From assembly GCF_028416595.1 (NCBI RefSeq), contig NZ_JAMQKC010000005.1, positions 62,001 to 126,000 on the forward strand: 64,000 nt of DNA. The letters run 5' to 3'. Both the position numbers and the translations under genes were made by a program. Below the pieces are notes generated by a model. The model saw only the letters and a list, made by a program, of their open reading frames with translations. It did not search any database and had not been told where the DNA came from. Below, piece after piece: positions 61,155 to 64,000 of this stretch; within the stretch, counting starts at the first letter, position 1; every line of letters begins with the position of its first letter. The stretch comes from Aquibacillus salsiterrae (GTDB lineage: Bacteria > Bacillota > Bacilli > Bacillales > Amphibacillaceae).

Positions 61155-63257
61155 ATGAAACTACCAGAGATTTTATCCGGCCCACTTGTTCGGAGAGTGG
61201 AACCTTCCCAAATAAATCTTTGGCTAGCAACTAGCAAGACTTTTAAACTAGAGGCAGAGATTCTTATTGTCGAGGAAGACGAAGACACCTTTCAGTACAC
61301 TAGCTTCAAAACAAAGACATCGGTGGAGTCGGTCAAACTTGGAGCAAACCTCTACATCCACTTATTAACAATTTACCCGGTTGACGATAAATTTCCTGTA
61401 AATCAATTACTTGCATATAATATCTTTTTCATTGGCCAAAAGAAAAAAAGTGATTTAGCAAGCTTTGACCTATTATCCACATCCAATCCACACGCTATTG
61501 TTTACCCTGGCTTAGAATATCCAACCTTTTTTATTAACGACCAGGAGGAAACCGAGCTACTTTACGGCTCATGCCGAAAACCACATAGCAGTGGCTATGA
61601 TGCATTAGCTGGTGCTGATGCAGCGCTTGAGGAAAAATATAGTAATTTACAAAAACGACCAAGCTCCCTATTTTTAGTTGGCGACCAAATTTATGCAGAC
61701 GATGTTGCCCACCCACTAAGTCTTTTTATATATAAACTTGGTCGAGCCTTAATGGGGAAAAAAGAACCCCTTCACCACTTAGATAGCCGCTTGATGAAAG
61801 AACCATTTCGAACGGCCAGGAAACAGATCAATGGTAGACAATTTATGATGAAAAGCTTTGCCAAATTCACTTCAACCAATGCAAGCAACCATTTGATTGA
61901 ATTCGGCGAGTATGCTGCGATGTATTTACTAACTTTCGGACCCGAGCTTTGGGACTTAGCTGAAAAACACGGTGTCTTTCGTCCGTTTCATGAGGTAATA
62001 AAAAGCGATAATTTTTATTTTTACTTCACCGAAGAACAAGAAAAAGAGTATGAAAAAGAAAAAAATAAGCAAGAGGCTATCTATCAAGAACAACTAAAAA
62101 ACGTTTATACGTTTAAACAAAATCTTTTCCGCGTTCGGCGCTTACTCGCAAATACGCCAACCTATATGATTTTTGATGACCATGACATTACTGATGATTG
62201 GAACTTAACAATTGATTGGAAAAAAGACGTAAGAAATTCACCATTAGGTAGGCATGTGATTGCAAACGGCTTAGCTGCCTATTGGGCATTTCAAGGGTTA
62301 GGGAACGAACCCGAGATGTTTGATTCTTCATTTAAACAGACAATAACCACTCATTTAACTAGCTTATCTGTGACTAACAAAAGCTATGAGCGCTGGATAG
62401 AGATGCTTTGGGAATTTAATGATTGGCAATTTGTTGCTCCAACAAGCCCAATAGCCCTATTTTTAGATACACGGACGATGCGCGCCTATGACCCTGAACC
62501 AAAGCCAACAAAAGTAGGAGCAATCATCGAGGAAAATATTCGTCCACCGCAACTAATTAATGCCCACGGCTTTAAAAAAGCAAAGCAGGCACTGATAAAA
62601 AGTGGTTGGAAAAAGCATTCGCCCCTGACAATTATTTCAGCGACACCATTATACGGCATTGAATTAATTGAAACGTTCTTACACAACTACATCTATCCAC
62701 TGAGAATTGTTGGTCTTTCTGTTCAAACAATGCTCGACTTTGAGGCTTGGAAGTACAACAGTAAAGGGGTTCATGCCTTTCACAATTTCTTGTTCGACAT
62801 AGACCCAAGCGTTTGTTATATCTTATCTGGTGATGTTCATTATGCATCCTCGGTCACATCTGACATCACAAATCAAGCTGGTGAGCAAATAAAGATTTAT
62901 CAATTTACTAGTAGTCCTTTGCACAACGAAAGCTTTCACGGCATTTGGGGTACACTGATGAAGAAAATCACAAAACTAAACGCTGCCAAACGAAAACAAA
63001 CTATTCACCGTTATTGTGATTCGAACTGGAAGTTAAAGGTTACTGATTCAACTAATCGTTGTCCAGAAAAATTTTATTGGCGAGAGGAAATTAATTACCA
63101 GATCATGAACAACGGGGCAATGGTTAAAACAGATAACAATGTTGGGCAACTTCATCTTGGTGATCAATCTGTCCAAAATGCGCTACTAACCTACTATGGT
63201 GTGCATCACCACGTAACCTACTACCCAAAGCTTTCATTATTTAATAAAAAGAAGTGA
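61155..63257 (+). CDS. PhoD-like metallophosphatase
   Basis: 700 residues without signal peptide. Metal and catalytic motifs of the PhoD family are in order: YGSCRKPHSSGYDAL (~137), VGDQIYADD (~175-183), FDDHDITDDW (340-349), LDTRTMRAY (~438) and LSGDVHYASS (557-566). A coiled, Glu/Lys-rich insert lies near 292-316. Cytoplasmic location is unusual for alkaline phosphatase D, so a phosphodiesterase or other role is possible. GAGGTG precedes the ATG. A terminator overlaps its stop. Confidence 0.82.
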   Translation: MKLPEILSGPLVRRVEPSQINLWLATSKTFKLEAEILIVEEDEDTFQYTSFKTKTSVESVKLGANLYIHLLTIYPVDDKFPVNQLLAYNIFFIGQKKKSDLASFDLLSTSNPHAIVYPGLEYPTFFINDQEETELLYGSCRKPHSSGYDALAGADAALEEKYSNLQKRPSSLFLVGDQIYADDVAHPLSLFIYKLGRALMGKKEPLHHLDSRLMKEPFRTARKQINGRQFMMKSFAKFTSTNASNHLIEFGEYAAMYLLTFGPELWDLAEKHGVFRPFHEVIKSDNFYFYFTEEQEKEYEKEKNKQEAIYQEQLKNVYTFKQNLFRVRRLLANTPTYMIFDDHDITDDWNLTIDWKKDVRNSPLGRHVIANGLAAYWAFQGLGNEPEMFDSSFKQTITTHLTSLSVTNKSYERWIEMLWEFNDWQFVAPTSPIALFLDTRTMRAYDPEPKPTKVGAIIEENIRPPQLINAHGFKKAKQALIKSGWKKHSPLTIISATPLYGIELIETFLHNYIYPLRIVGLSVQTMLDFEAWKYNSKGVHAFHNFLFDIDPSVCYILSGDVHYASSVTSDITNQAGEQIKIYQFTSSPLHNESFHGIWGTLMKKITKLNAAKRKQTIHRYCDSNWKLKVTDSTNRCPEKFYWREEINYQIMNNGAMVKTDNNVGQLHLGDQSVQNALLTYYGVHHHVTYYPKLSLFNKKK

Positions 63258-63290
63258 GCCAAATCAGCGGCTCACTTCTTTCTTTTTATT
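63249..63290 (+). terminator. terminator overlapping the PhoD-like stop codon
   Basis: AAGAAGTGAGCC pairs perfectly with GGCTCACTTCTT across 8 bases, followed by TCTTTTTATT. The TGA stop lies inside the left arm. Confidence 0.92.
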
Positions 63291-63353
63291 TACTATTGAA
63301 CGTGCTTGTGTAGGGATTTTCTGCTTAAGAACTCCTGGTGATTACGCCCCCTC

Positions 63354-64000
63354 TTAAAAGAAGTCTAAAAACCTTATTACCGCTGGCCCTAACAGAACAA
63401 TAAAAATACAAGGGAAAATAAACATAATTAACGGAAACAACATTTTGATTGGCGCCTTCATCGCAGCTTCCTCTGCGCGCTGCTTTCTTCGTTGCCTTAT
63501 TTCATTGGACTGGACGCGCATTACCTGAACCATCCCGATACCGAGTTGCTCCGCCTGAATAATACTCCCAATCAAGGACCTAATATCATCTAGTACTAAG
63601 CGATCCTTCACACCTGTAAGTGCTGCTCTTCTCGTTTTCCCTAAGCGCATTTCCTCCAAACAACGCTGAAACTCCTTAGAAAGGACGCCATCTTTTTTAG
63701 CGACTACCTTACTCAATGCCCCGTCAAACCCCAGCCCCGCCTCGATACTAACAGTAACAAGGTCTAAAAAATCAGGCAACTCCTTTAATACCTTCCTATT
63801 GCGCTCTTTAATCTTCCCATTTAAATAAAAAAGCGGTAAAAAACGCGCAAGGATCATACTAAAAATGACAAAAATGATTGTTAACCCAATTGGAAATTGG
63901 CCGATAAATCCTAAACCAAACATCCCGAGCGGTAATACAATAAAAAGCAGTAGCTGGACCATTCGGAATTCGACCGGAGTCATCCCGAGCGGATTACCTG
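63354..64000 (-). CDS. type II secretion / Tad pilus membrane protein (TadC-like), 5' end cut
   Basis: GspF/TadC-domain protein; LPDFLDLVTVSIEAGLGFDGALSKV and SIIQAEQLGIGMVQVMRVQSNEIRQRRKQRAEE are family hallmarks, with two C-terminal helices. An internal ATG at 63983 exists, but the frame stays open to the window edge (NPLGMTPVEFR), so the real start probably lies outside. It implies a Tad-type pilus or competence-like locus to the right. Confidence 0.85.
   Translation of the reverse strand, partial: GNPLGMTPVEFRMVQLLLFIVLPLGMFGLGFIGQFPIGLTIIFVIFSMILARFLPLFYLNGKIKERNRKVLKELPDFLDLVTVSIEAGLGFDGALSKVVAKKDGVLSKEFQRCLEEMRLGKTRRAALTGVKDRLVLDDIRSLIGSIIQAEQLGIGMVQVMRVQSNEIRQRRKQRAEEAAMKAPIKMLFPLIMFIFPCIFIVLLGPAVIRFLDFF

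Overview
The window looks like chromosome of a low-GC Gram-positive Bacillaceae (Bacillales), probably from a salt- or alkali-tolerant, soil-type lineage. The evidence is AGGAGG-type ribosome binding sites with frequent GTG/TTG starts, lipobox lipoproteins, CcpA cre boxes, an AhrC ARG box, a TnrA gene with its own TnrA box, FbpA-type small proteins, a mtlA-mtlR-mtlF-mtlD locus and dispersed intergenic hairpin repeats of a kind common in Bacillaceae. No rRNA, tRNA, phage, IS transposase or CRISPR was seen. Most genes lie on the minus strand.

Layout, left to right. 0-5 kb: arginine operon argC-J-B-D (minus) with a promoter and overlapping ARG box. 5-11 kb: FAH-family hydrolase, OsmC-like protein, a polar amino-acid ABC transporter (lipoprotein, permease, ATPase) and a thioredoxin-reductase-like flavoprotein. 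11-33 kb: a large glucuronoxylan (aldouronate) utilisation region. It has an oligosaccharide ABC importer, GH67 alpha-glucuronidase, GH8 exo-oligoxylanase (Rex), a GH2 enzyme, uxaC, an SDR fructuronate reductase, uxuA, kdgK, a GntR/FCD regulator and two Gfo/Idh oxidoreductases. cre boxes sit before several units, and an identical operator-like motif sits just after the predicted start sites of the regulator and transporter promoters. 33-40 kb: AEC carrier, split ThrE-type exporter, MFS permease, an arsR unit with a previously unmarked 41-residue cysteine-pair protein, a small secreted peptide, asparaginase and a ZIP transporter. 40-47 kb: mannitol PTS. 47-51 kb: amidase, MATE pump, small membrane protein, a pterin dehydratase lacking a normal start codon, and an FbpA paralogue. 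51-60 kb: a catabolic cluster (PucR regulator, DoeA/EutD-like ectoine hydrolase, Cys/Met-metabolism PLP enzyme, M20 deacetylase, homoserine dehydrogenase, aldehyde dehydrogenase) that reads as an ectoine-type degradation pathway of unusual composition. 60-64 kb: tnrA, fbpA, a PhoD-like phosphatase, and a TadC-like gene running off the edge.

The uronate region can be read as one pathway. Aldouronates enter through the ABC importer. GH67 removes (methyl)glucuronate and Rex shortens the xylo-oligomer. UxaC, the SDR enzyme, UxuA and KdgK then convert glucuronate to KDPG. The KDPG aldolase and the xylanase/xylosidase genes are not in the window.

The most striking unexplained structure is a set of four intergenic tandem arrays with different sequences but the same 52-bp period. 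Three of them share one architecture: 9-bp arm, 13-bp loop, 9-bp complementary arm, 21-bp linker. A second repeat family has hairpins whose stems differ in sequence but stay self-complementary. All functional statements rest on reading translated sequence and motifs; no database search was run.
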